In this document: positions 8,546 to 16,702 of the stretch, piece after piece
Layout: each line of letters begins with the position of its first letter
Position numbering within the stretch: the first letter of the stretch is position 1
Made by a program: the position numbers and the translations under genes
Assembly (NCBI GenBank): GCA_934725285.1
Contig: CAKVBK010000011.1
Coordinates: 1-29,203 of the forward strand
Reading direction: 5' to 3'
DNA: 29,203 nucleotides
DNA from: an uncultured Bacteroidales bacterium
GTDB taxonomy: Bacteria; Bacteroidota; Bacteroidia; Bacteroidales; UBA932
The notes under the pieces: model-generated
Databases searched by the model: none
Seen by the model: only the letters and a program-made list of their open reading frames with translations
Told to the model about the DNA's origin: nothing

Positions 8546-8898
8546 CGGAGCTGAGGAAATGGAAGATTTCAGACATCTGGAAATGGTTGGGCAACGCAGG
8601 ATTGGCCATCCTTCAGGGCGAACTGTTGCTTAGGCTTAACGTCTCACGCTATTTCATACACATCATCTACACATTCTTCCTCTTCTGGGCAAGCATCTGG
8701 CTGAGTCTCAAGATTGAGAAGACCCTCACAAAGGTCGAGGACAACCGTAAGGTTCTCTCCGACATCGAAATCTACCACGCCCAAAAGACGGTCGAGCTTG
8801 CGGGATATTCCAAGCTCAGCACCATTCAGGACATGCTCAAGAATGCGGGCTCAGACTTGGAGATGCCAGCCAAACCGGCCGACAGGATTAAAAAATAG
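8542..8898 (+). CDS. ftsL: FtsL-like cell division membrane protein
   Basis: This small protein of 118 residues has one transmembrane segment at about residues 37-56 (YFIHIIYTFFLFWASIWLSL). A charged helical segment predicted to form a coiled coil follows (KIEKTLTKVEDNRKVLSDIE), ending in a basic tail. The sequence itself is poorly conserved. Assignment rests on the bitopic architecture and the position between rsmH and ftsI, where ftsL normally lies and where Bacteroidetes carry an 'FtsL-like' gene. FtsL forms a periplasmic complex with FtsQ/FtsB that activates FtsW and FtsI. The gene overlaps rsmH by 4 bp and precedes ftsI by 8 bp. The N-terminal cytoplasmic part, about 36 residues, contains WKISDIWKWLG. 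Confidence 0.75.
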   Translation: MTELRKWKISDIWKWLGNAGLAILQGELLLRLNVSRYFIHIIYTFFLFWASIWLSLKIEKTLTKVEDNRKVLSDIEIYHAQKTVELAGYSKLSTIQDMLKNAGSDLEMPAKPADRIKK

Positions 8899-8906
8899 GA
8901 CAGACC

Positions 8907-11021
8907 ATGGCACAGACCGGACAAAACACGAACAAGAAGAAGAGGGACAGGATCGGGGTGATCCTGTACCTGCTCTACACCCTTGTCTTGATTCTGGGCG
9001 CCGTGGTGGTAGGCAAAATAATCTATATCCAGTGCTTCTGGAAGCTTGACAAGAGAATAGTCAAGTATTTTGTTCCTCCTGTGGTCAAAAGCACTATAGC
9101 TCCTGACCGAGGCGCGATCATCGGATGCAACGGTGAATTGCTCGCGATGTCCACTCCGATGTATGAACTGCGGATTGACTGCACGGTGCGCAAGGAATAT
9201 TTCAAGGAACAGATGAGGAAAAAGCCTACAGGAAAGAACCTTGAGCAGGAGTGGCAGGACAAAGCGAGAGCCTTCTCGGAAGGTTATGCCAAAGAGATGG
9301 ACATGAACGCGTCCGCGATATTCAAATCCATCATTGACGGACGAAGGAACGGCAATAAGTATCTCAAATTAGGAGAGAACATCGACAGGGGCACGCTCCT
9401 GAAGCTGCAGGAGCTTCCGCTGATGGAGGAAGGCCAGTATAAAAGTGGAATCATAGTCGTCAAGAAGGACTCCCGAAAATACCCTTACGGCACATTGGCA
9501 AGACGCACGATCGGCTATGTCAAGGACAACAGCAAATCCAACGGCAACAATCACATAGGCCTTGAGGGCAAATATGACTACGCCCTGCACGGTCAGGAGG
9601 GTGAGATCTGGCTCAGACCCACTGACAACAAGGAAAGGATCCAAAACTATGACAGCGCCTACGTCAAGCCGGTGAACGGGCTGGACGTCAGGACAACCCT
9701 CGACATCACGATCCAGGACATTCTGGACAAGGCTATGCGGAAGCAGATGGCGGCCAACCCGAAGATCGCAGAGGGGTGCGGAGTGCTTATGGACGTGAAG
9801 ACCGGAGCGATCCGCGCGATGGTGAACCTGACAAAAAGTCCTAAGGACAGCAGCCTCAACGAGGTTTACAATATGGCGGTCGGATTCGGAGCCGAGCCGG
9901 GATCCGTGTTCAAGGCGACCACCCTTATGACAGCGATCGAGGATGGCTACGTCAAGTCGCTGGACGATGTCATACCGATGAACAACGGTGTGATCCCCGG
10001 CTACCCGAGAGACGAGCACATCAACGGCAACGGGGAGATCTCCATCCTTCACGGCTTCGAGGTTTCCTCCAACTATGTGTTCAGGTATCTCGCTGTCAAC
10101 AACTATGCGGACGACCCTAAACGTTTTCTGGACAAACTGTACATGTACAAGCTCGGGCAGGCGTTCGATTTTGACCTTGACGGTCTGCAGGAGCCATACC
10201 TTCCGTCTCCGGACTCAAAGTTGTGGAGTCCGACCGATCTGGGCGCCACTGCCATAGGCTACGCCATCAGAGAAACTCCGCTGCACATCCTGACATTCTA
10301 CAACGCGATAGCCAACAAAGGCAGAATGATGAAGCCGTATCTTGTGGAAAGCATTGAGAAAGACGGGGTTGTCAAGACCAAGAAAGGACCCGGCGTGCTC
10401 AACGCCTCAATCTGCTCAAAGGCCACGGCCGACACATTGCTCAGGGCCATGATGGCTGTGACCTCCGAAGGAACCGCCACAAAGCTGAAAGGCGCGAAGC
10501 TGCGTGTGGCCGGAAAGACCGGCACGTCAAGACAGGTTCTGTCCGGCGAGGAGATCAAGGAATATGGAATGCAGTCTCCGTACATCACGAAGGACGGCAG
10601 TTATCATAATATGGCTACTTTCGTAGGTTTCTTTCCGGCGGAAAATCCGAAATACAGCGCCATCATCTGTATGAAGTCCAGCCTGATCAGAGGCAGCCTT
10701 TACGGTGGTGTCGCTCCGGCTGCCGCAATGCGCGAGGTTGTGGACGCAATCTATAAGCTGGATCCGCAATGGGGCGACGAGATCGAAAGAAGTGGTACTG
10801 TACCGGAAATGACTTTGGGCGAGCAGGCCGTCCATCAGGCGGATCCAAAGAATCCGGTAATTCCGGACGTGCTTGGACTCGGACTTAAGGATGCAATATT
10901 CCTGATAGAGAACAGCGGGCTTAGATGCACATATTCCGGAACAGGGCACGTGGCGTCACAAACCCCCAAGGCCGGGCAGAAAGCGGCGAAGGGAACGACA
11001 ATATCAATCACATTGAGATGA
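8907..11021 (+). CDS. ftsI: Septal transpeptidase FtsI (class B PBP) with C-terminal PASTA domain
   Basis: The 704-residue class B penicillin-binding protein has a short cytoplasmic N-terminus and a transmembrane helix at about residues 14-37. A PBP-dimer domain follows, then the transpeptidase. Catalytic motifs are intact: SVFK with nucleophile Ser333 and Lys336, SSN at 387-389, and KTG at 537-539. The last 55-60 residues (from NPVIPDVLGLGLKDA) form one PASTA domain, common in Bacteroidetes and Gram-positive FtsI but absent from E. coli. The enzyme crosslinks septal peptidoglycan in the periplasm with FtsW as its glycosyltransferase partner. Its TGA overlaps the murE ATG (ATGA). The ATG at 8907 lies 8 bp after the ftsL-like stop and is followed by a basic, SD-less start region. 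Confidence 0.96.
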   Translation: MAQTGQNTNKKKRDRIGVILYLLYTLVLILGAVVVGKIIYIQCFWKLDKRIVKYFVPPVVKSTIAPDRGAIIGCNGELLAMSTPMYELRIDCTVRKEYFKEQMRKKPTGKNLEQEWQDKARAFSEGYAKEMDMNASAIFKSIIDGRRNGNKYLKLGENIDRGTLLKLQELPLMEEGQYKSGIIVVKKDSRKYPYGTLARRTIGYVKDNSKSNGNNHIGLEGKYDYALHGQEGEIWLRPTDNKERIQNYDSAYVKPVNGLDVRTTLDITIQDILDKAMRKQMAANPKIAEGCGVLMDVKTGAIRAMVNLTKSPKDSSLNEVYNMAVGFGAEPGSVFKATTLMTAIEDGYVKSLDDVIPMNNGVIPGYPRDEHINGNGEISILHGFEVSSNYVFRYLAVNNYADDPKRFLDKLYMYKLGQAFDFDLDGLQEPYLPSPDSKLWSPTDLGATAIGYAIRETPLHILTFYNAIANKGRMMKPYLVESIEKDGVVKTKKGPGVLNASICSKATADTLLRAMMAVTSEGTATKLKGAKLRVAGKTGTSRQVLSGEEIKEYGMQSPYITKDGSYHNMATFVGFFPAENPKYSAIICMKSSLIRGSLYGGVAPAAAMREVVDAIYKLDPQWGDEIERSGTVPEMTLGEQAVHQADPKNPVIPDVLGLGLKDAIFLIENSGLRCTYSGTGHVASQTPKAGQKAAKGTTISITLR

Positions 11022-12502
11022 GACTTGAAAACATTATAAAGGACAGCGGAGTCATCGAGGTACGGGGAGATCTGGCCCTTGAGGTTACTGACGTCTGCAA
11101 CGACTCCAGGAAGGTCACTCCCGGAGCGATGTTCATAGCCGTCAAAGGGCACGACAGCGACGGGCATGCCTACATCGGAAAGGCAATCGCTTCCGGAGCG
11201 GCAGCCATTGTCTACGAGGACGAAGATGCTCTCATAAAGGCGGTTTCTGAATATTCAGGCATCGCTCCGACCTTTGTGAAGGTCGGGAACTCACGTCATG
11301 CGGTCGCGATCATGGCCGCGAATTTCTTCGACAACCCTTCGAGGAAGCTCACCCTTGTCGGGATCACCGGGACGAACGGCAAGACTACGACTGTCACACT
11401 GCTCTACAGGCTGTTTATGGCACAGGGGTACAACTGCGGTCTTCTGTCCACCATAGCCAACTACGTCGGGACCAGGCGAAGCGAAACCGCCAACACAACA
11501 GCCGATCCTGTCACCATCAACTCGCTTCTGTCCGAAATGGTCGATGCGGGATGTGAATATTGCTTCATGGAAGTCAGCTCGATCGGTGTGGAGCAGGAAC
11601 GTGTCAGCGGGCTTGAGTTCAAGGTCGGAATATTCTCCAACCTCACCCACGACCATCTCGACTACCACAAGACTTTCGCTGAATATCTCCGCTGCAAGAA
11701 ACTGTTTTTCGACAATCTTCCGGCCTCTGCCACGGCGATCACGAACATCGATGACAAGAACGGCGAGGTGATGGTCCAGAACACAAAGGCGAAGGTAGTG
11801 AGATATTCATGCAGAAGCATAGCCGACCACACGTGCCGCGTTATGGAGGAGACTTTCGAGGGAATGCTGCTCAAGATCGACGGGCGGGAGACATGGACCA
11901 GGCTCATCGGCATGCACAACGCCTATAATATTCTTGCCATCTACAGCGCGGCAGTCGCCCTGGGCGCGGATCCGGATGAGACACTCGTCGCCATCAGCAA
12001 CCTTGAGTCGGCCCCGGGAAGGCTCGAAGCGATCAAGGGCCCGAGAGACATGACCGTGATCATTGACTACGCCCACACGCCTGACGCCCTTGAAAATGTG
12101 CTCAGGACCCTCAGGGACATTGACGGCGGCAAGGTACTCATCTGCCTGTTCGGCTGTGGCGGGGACAGGGACAAGACCAAGAGACCGGAGATGGCGAAAA
12201 TCGCCGAGGAGTATGCGGACAGAATAGTCGTCACTTCCGACAACAGCCGCACAGAAAGGACCGAGGACATCATGAATGACATCCGGAAAGGATTCTCTTC
12301 CAAAGGACTGGCCAAGGCTATATTTATAGCCGACAGGAAAGAGGCCATCCGCACCGCTGTCAATTTCGCGCCGGAAGGGGCTGTGATCCTGCTTGCTGGA
12401 AAGGGGCACGAGACTTATCAGATAATCGGAACGGAACATCGTCATTTCGATGAGCGCGAAGTGCTGTCCGAAGTGTTCGGTGACATCATGGCAAACGAAT
12501 AA
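11018..12502 (+). CDS. murE: UDP-MurNAc-L-Ala-D-Glu ligase MurE
   Basis: I place the start at 11018, giving 494 residues. The frame stays open to 10925, but that upstream part is the shadow of ftsI's 3' end, and 11018 makes the ATGA overlap with the ftsI stop. Features: DSRKVTPGAMFIAVKGHDSDGH uracil-binding region, ATP loop GTNGKTT at 118-124, the EVSSIGVEQERV and NLTHDHLDYH blocks, and the C-terminal GKGHE segment. It adds the third stem-peptide residue to UDP-MurNAc-dipeptide in the cytoplasm. The specificity motif reads DNSR (408-411) where meso-diaminopimelate enzymes usually have DNPR. The retained Arg favours diaminopimelate, the expected residue for Bacteroidales; the Ser is unusual. 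Confidence 0.95.
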   Translation: MRLENIIKDSGVIEVRGDLALEVTDVCNDSRKVTPGAMFIAVKGHDSDGHAYIGKAIASGAAAIVYEDEDALIKAVSEYSGIAPTFVKVGNSRHAVAIMAANFFDNPSRKLTLVGITGTNGKTTTVTLLYRLFMAQGYNCGLLSTIANYVGTRRSETANTTADPVTINSLLSEMVDAGCEYCFMEVSSIGVEQERVSGLEFKVGIFSNLTHDHLDYHKTFAEYLRCKKLFFDNLPASATAITNIDDKNGEVMVQNTKAKVVRYSCRSIADHTCRVMEETFEGMLLKIDGRETWTRLIGMHNAYNILAIYSAAVALGADPDETLVAISNLESAPGRLEAIKGPRDMTVIIDYAHTPDALENVLRTLRDIDGGKVLICLFGCGGDRDKTKRPEMAKIAEEYADRIVVTSDNSRTERTEDIMNDIRKGFSSKGLAKAIFIADRKEAIRTAVNFAPEGAVILLAGKGHETYQIIGTEHRHFDEREVLSEVFGDIMANE

Positions 12503-12507
12503 GGAGG
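12502..12507 (+). promoter_or_regulatory. Shine-Dalgarno before mraY
   Basis: AGGAGG starts in the murE stop codon and lies 10 nt before the mraY ATG. It is the third strong SD within this operon. Confidence 0.45.
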
Positions 12508-12517
12508 CAAGGAAGCG

Positions 12518-13828
12518 ATGATCTACCATCTATTTGAATATCTAAGGCAATATGACATCCCTGGACAGGGACTTTTCACCTACCTGTCATTCAGGGCCAT
12601 GCTTACAAGTGTCACCGCGATGCTGCTTTCGTTCTTCGCCGGGCGGTGGATCATCCACTGGCTCCAACGCAGGCAGATCGGAGAGACCATCCGCGACCTC
12701 GGCCTTGAAGGACAGCTGCAGAAAAAAGGCACGCCGACGATGGGCGGAATCATCATCATTCTCGCGATTGTGGTTCCTGTGCTGCTGTTCTGCAACCTGA
12801 AGAACATCTACATACAATTGCTTCTGCTGACGACTCTCTGGTGTGGCGCTCTCGGGTTCACTGACGACTACATCAAGGTCTTCAAGCATAACAAGGAAGG
12901 TCTGCATCCAAAGGCCAAACTTGTCTCACAACTCGCCCTCGGCCTTGTCATCGGACTTGCGGTCTGCTTCAGCAATGACATAGTGGTCAGAGAAAAGGTC
13001 ACTGTGAAGGCCGGGGTGGCCAACGTGGTCGAGCAGGGAAACAGCGGCTCGCTCAACGTCGATTCCGAGACACTTGTAGGACAGGACGCTGGTTGGAAGA
13101 TGAAGAATGTGATCAAGAGCACAAAGACCACCCTGCCGTTCGTGAAGGACCATGAGTTTGACTACAAGTGGCTCTCGCCATTTAAAGGGAAGTGGGGTTG
13201 GTACTGCAAATGGGCGATCTACGTACTGATGATCGTGGTCGTGATCATGGCGTGCTCCAACGGAACAAACCTTACGGACGGGATGGACGGGCTGGCAGCC
13301 GGCACCAGCGCGATCGTAGGGGTCGTGCTCGGCATCCTTGCATGGCTGGGCGGCAACCTGCTCAACTCGAATTACCTGAATATCATGTACATCCCCGGCA
13401 GCGGGGAGATCGCCATATTCATGTCCGCCTTTGTGGGCGCCCTGATGGGATTCCTTTGGTACAATTCCTATCCGGCTCAAGTGTTTATGGGCGACACAGG
13501 CAGCCTGACCATCGGAGGCATCATCGGGGTCAGCGCCGTACTGATGAGGAAGGAGCTGCTGCTGCCTATCCTTTGCGGGATATTCCTGGTGGAGTCGCTG
13601 TCAGTCATCATGCAGAGAGTGTACTTCAAGTACACCAAGAAAAGATACGGTGAGGGCAGGAGAATATTCAAGATGACTCCATTGCACCACCACTACCAGA
13701 AGGAAGGCATTCCGGCGCTGATATCCAGACCGGTCCACGCCATTCCAGAGGCCAAGATCGTGACAAGGTTCTGGCTGATCGGGGTTATCCTGGCGGTCTC
13801 GACCCTGGCTTTGTTGAAGATAAGATAA
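12518..13828 (+). CDS. mraY: Phospho-MurNAc-pentapeptide transferase MraY (enlarged Bacteroidetes type)
   Basis: This polytopic inner-membrane enzyme transfers phospho-MurNAc-pentapeptide to undecaprenyl phosphate to make lipid I. Signatures seen are GTPTMGGIIII, the catalytic Asp pair in FTDDYIKV (Asp116-Asp117), NLTDGMDGLAAG with Asp254, GDTGSLTIGG, and the histidine loop PLHHHYQKEG at about 388-397. At 436 residues it is longer than the roughly 360 of E. coli. The extra length is an insertion of about 75 residues after NDIVVREKV (about 155-230), a soluble loop that Bacteroidetes MraY proteins are known to carry. murF, which often lies between murE and mraY, is absent. The start has a good SD 10 nt upstream. 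Confidence 0.96.
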   Translation: MIYHLFEYLRQYDIPGQGLFTYLSFRAMLTSVTAMLLSFFAGRWIIHWLQRRQIGETIRDLGLEGQLQKKGTPTMGGIIIILAIVVPVLLFCNLKNIYIQLLLLTTLWCGALGFTDDYIKVFKHNKEGLHPKAKLVSQLALGLVIGLAVCFSNDIVVREKVTVKAGVANVVEQGNSGSLNVDSETLVGQDAGWKMKNVIKSTKTTLPFVKDHEFDYKWLSPFKGKWGWYCKWAIYVLMIVVVIMACSNGTNLTDGMDGLAAGTSAIVGVVLGILAWLGGNLLNSNYLNIMYIPGSGEIAIFMSAFVGALMGFLWYNSYPAQVFMGDTGSLTIGGIIGVSAVLMRKELLLPILCGIFLVESLSVIMQRVYFKYTKKRYGEGRRIFKMTPLHHHYQKEGIPALISRPVHAIPEAKIVTRFWLIGVILAVSTLALLKIR

Positions 13829-13841
13829 AAGATTTGAGGAT

Positions 13842-15182
13842 ATGAGCAGAATTGTTGTTTTAGGAGGTGGAGAAAGCGGTGTCGGAGCCGCTGTTCTCGC
13901 TAAGGTGAAAGGATTCGACGTGTTCCTTTCCGACAACGGAAAGATTCCCGGGCATTTTGCAGGAGAACTGCGCAAATGGGACATTGACTTCGAAGAGGGA
14001 CATCACACTGAAGAGCTTATCCTTAACGCTGATGAAGTCATCAAGAGCCCCGGCATCCCAAGTTCTGTGCCCATTGTGAAAAAAATCGAGGAGCGAGGCA
14101 TACACATCATCTCCGAAATCGAGTTCGCAGGACGCTATGACAAGGCTAAGAAAATCTGCATAACCGGAAGCAACGGCAAGACCACGACAACCTCCTTGAT
14201 CTATTACCTGCTTCAGAACGCAGGCTTGAATGTCGGGCTTGGAGGCAACATCGGCAAGAGTTACGCGCTTCAGGTCGCCACTGAGCATTTCGATTATTAT
14301 GTTCTGGAAATCAGCAGTTTCCAGTTGGACAACTGCTACGATTTCCGTCCGGACATCGCAATAATAACGAACATCACTCCTGATCATCTGGACCGCTACG
14401 GCTACCAGATGGAGAACTACGTCAAGGCCAAGTTCCGTCTCACACAGAACCTCAGGCCGGAAGACTGCTTCATCTTCGACTCCGACGATGAGATCACCAT
14501 CGAGCATCTGAACAAGATCATCCTCTCGGCCAAGCGCCTGCCGTTCACCCAAAAGGACGAGGTGAAGCAGGGAGCGTACCTCAAGGATGACAAGATCGTC
14601 GTGAGGTACGGCGAGGATGAATGCGACATATTCCTTAAAGAGCTCGCCCTTGGCGGCAAGCACAACATCTACAACTCGATGGCCGCCGCGCTCGCCGCGA
14701 AGGCCTCCGGCATCGACAACAAGACCATCCGTGAGGCTCTGGCCACGTTCCAGCCTATCGAGCATCGGCTCGAACCTGTGCTGAGCATCAAGGACGTGCT
14801 TTACATCAACGACTCAAAGGCCACCAACGTGGATGCGGCCTGGTATGCGCTCGAATGCCAACAGAGACCCGTAGTCTGGATCGTCGGAGGAACCGACAAG
14901 GGCAACGATTACGAAGTGCTCAAGCCGCTCGTGAAAGAGAAAGTCAAGGCGATTGTCTGCATGGGAGTTGACAATCACAAGTTCCACGAGGCGTTCGGGG
15001 AGATAGTCGGCAAAGACAAGATCGTGGACACCCTCTCCGCCGATGAGGCCGTCAAGACGGCCAGCGGATTCGCCAAGGCCGGGGATGTCGTGCTGCTCAG
15101 CCCGTGCTGCGCCAGCTTCGACCTTTTCACATGCTACGAGGACCGAGGAGAGAAGTTCAAGGAGGCGGTAAGAAGACTTTAA
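13842..15182 (+). CDS. murD: UDP-MurNAc-L-alanine:D-glutamate ligase MurD
   Basis: This 446-residue Mur ligase has an N-terminal Rossmann-like UMP-binding domain beginning IVVLGGGESGVGAAVLA. The ATP loop is GSNGKTTTT at about 109-117. Central-domain blocks are VLEISSFQLD and NITPDHLDRYG, and a C-terminal domain contains EHRLEPV, YINDSKATNVDA and LSPCCASFD. It adds D-glutamate to UDP-MurNAc-L-Ala in the cytoplasm. EISSFQLD and SPACASFD-like motifs separate MurD from MurC, MurE and MurF. The start is 13 bp after mraY and the stop 13 bp before ftsW. Length and motifs are complete. Confidence 0.97.
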   Translation: MSRIVVLGGGESGVGAAVLAKVKGFDVFLSDNGKIPGHFAGELRKWDIDFEEGHHTEELILNADEVIKSPGIPSSVPIVKKIEERGIHIISEIEFAGRYDKAKKICITGSNGKTTTTSLIYYLLQNAGLNVGLGGNIGKSYALQVATEHFDYYVLEISSFQLDNCYDFRPDIAIITNITPDHLDRYGYQMENYVKAKFRLTQNLRPEDCFIFDSDDEITIEHLNKIILSAKRLPFTQKDEVKQGAYLKDDKIVVRYGEDECDIFLKELALGGKHNIYNSMAAALAAKASGIDNKTIREALATFQPIEHRLEPVLSIKDVLYINDSKATNVDAAWYALECQQRPVVWIVGGTDKGNDYEVLKPLVKEKVKAIVCMGVDNHKFHEAFGEIVGKDKIVDTLSADEAVKTASGFAKAGDVVLLSPCCASFDLFTCYEDRGEKFKEAVRRL

Positions 15183-15195
15183 TGTTCAAACGAAT

Positions 15196-16698
15196 ATGGC
15201 CGAGAGCAAAAAGAAAAATAATCTGTGGAATTTCATTGACTCCCTCGAAGGTGACAAGGTTGTGTGGATGATCGTCATCCTGCTCATCCTGTTCTCCATC
15301 GTGGCCATATTCTCGTCAACATCGCTGCTGGCCATTCAGCAGAAAACCACCAGAATGGCGATAGTCGGTGAGCAGTTGGGGTTGGCGGTGGCCGGACTGG
15401 TGATAATCATCATTTGCTGCGCCATCCCCAAAATAGGTTTCTTCAGGGCCGTCTCTCAGCTCGGCTACGTGTTTTCCATGGTTCCGCTTCTGCTGCTGGG
15501 CCTTGCGGCGGTCGCGGCCAAAGGAGAAACGAAATGGGATTTGGGACTCATTACCGTGAACAAGATCAATGACGCTTGGAGAACGATCTCTCTTTTCGGG
15601 TTCCAATTCCATGTCTTTGAGTTCGTCAAGGTGGCCATGATAATGTACCTTGCATGGGCCGTCAACACCTTCCGGAACGACAGTTTCTTCATCGCCAACT
15701 ATTTGGCGGAGAAGCATCCGATCTGGAAAAAACCGCTCGTCAAAAAGATAGCCTACATCTATTTCCCGATACTGAGCGTCTGCCTGTGCATAATGGTGGG
15801 CAGTCTGTCCAGCACCATATTCATAGGCGGGATCATGTTCGCCACCATCCTGATCGGCGGGATCAAGGTGAAGGAACTGCTCCCGTTGACAGGCATCGCC
15901 ATCGGACTTTTGGTGGCATGCATAGGCATTAACTCATGCTTTGACGCCGGCAGGAAACCGTTCCCGCATCTGGACCACGCGCTTAACCGGCTGACAGGCG
16001 AGAAGACCGCCGACAAACTGAGGATCATTGCCGAGTCACCGTCAGGCAGCAAAGAATTTCAGGATGCCCTGGACGATGTGAAACAGCCGATCAGCGCCAA
16101 GATGGCGATAAAAGAAGGCGGTCTCATCGGCAAGGGGCCGGGCAAAAGCACCCAACGGTACGTGGTTCCGATCATGTTTGAGGACTACATGTTCTGCTTC
16201 ATCGTCGAGGAATACGGGCTGATCGGCGGGATAATAATCCTTATCCTCTACATCAGTCTTCTGGCCAGAGGCTCGATCATAGTGAGAAACTGTGACAACC
16301 TGTTCGGAAAGACGGCGGTGGCGGGCCTTGTGCTGCTCATCACCGGGCAGGCGATGATGCACATAGTGATAAACTGCGACATGGGTCCACTGACCGGACA
16401 GACCCTGCCGATGGTCAGCCACGGAAACTCGTCCTTCCTGATGTTCAGCATAGCGTTTGGAATCATCCTGTCCATCAGCAAGATAGCCAAACGGAAGATT
16501 GACAGGGAGACCGCCAAGGCCGAGCCTCTTGTCGACAGGAAGATCAACGACGAGGTCAGCGGACGCCTGGACGACCTCGACCAAATGGAAAGCGGACTCG
16601 AGAGTCCGGACAACGACCTCACGGAAACGGACGGGGCCGCTCCTTTACACGAGAATGACATCCCGGACTACGGGATTGACGACCATAACAATGAGTAG
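15196..16698 (+). CDS. ftsW: Septal peptidoglycan glycosyltransferase FtsW (SEDS family)
   Basis: This multi-spanning SEDS protein of 500 residues is predicted to polymerise lipid II at the septum together with FtsI. Visible family features are the first helix (VWMIVILLILFSIVAIFSS), the conserved EDYMFCFIVEEYGLIGG block in the second half, and the GPLTGQTLPMVSHGNSSF loop near the C-terminus. Its position between murD and murG is the usual one for FtsW rather than RodA. An insert with FRNDSFFIANYLAEK after helix 5 belongs to the cytoplasmic part. The last 70 residues or so, after KIAKRKIDRE, form a highly acidic, probably disordered tail ending DDHNNE that E. coli FtsW lacks. The murG start lies 4 bp downstream. 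Confidence 0.95.
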   Translation: MAESKKKNNLWNFIDSLEGDKVVWMIVILLILFSIVAIFSSTSLLAIQQKTTRMAIVGEQLGLAVAGLVIIIICCAIPKIGFFRAVSQLGYVFSMVPLLLLGLAAVAAKGETKWDLGLITVNKINDAWRTISLFGFQFHVFEFVKVAMIMYLAWAVNTFRNDSFFIANYLAEKHPIWKKPLVKKIAYIYFPILSVCLCIMVGSLSSTIFIGGIMFATILIGGIKVKELLPLTGIAIGLLVACIGINSCFDAGRKPFPHLDHALNRLTGEKTADKLRIIAESPSGSKEFQDALDDVKQPISAKMAIKEGGLIGKGPGKSTQRYVVPIMFEDYMFCFIVEEYGLIGGIIILILYISLLARGSIIVRNCDNLFGKTAVAGLVLLITGQAMMHIVINCDMGPLTGQTLPMVSHGNSSFLMFSIAFGIILSISKIAKRKIDRETAKAEPLVDRKINDEVSGRLDDLDQMESGLESPDNDLTETDGAAPLHENDIPDYGIDDHNNE

Positions 16699-16702
16699 GA
16701 CT

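Noticed and set aside
10925..11017. Upstream extension of murE (31 residues)
   Set aside because: It lies wholly within the ftsI PASTA coding region and has no Mur ligase similarity; the ATG at 11018 makes the usual ATGA overlap.
12316..12331. GGCTATATTTATAGCC dyad in murE
   Set aside because: A 7-bp dyad with a 2-nt centre encodes Ala-Ile-Phe-Ile-Ala in frame and is not rare enough in 29 kb to be notable.
16499..16702. Upstream extension of murG
   Set aside because: It is the off-frame shadow of the ftsW acidic tail; MurG homology begins just after 16703.
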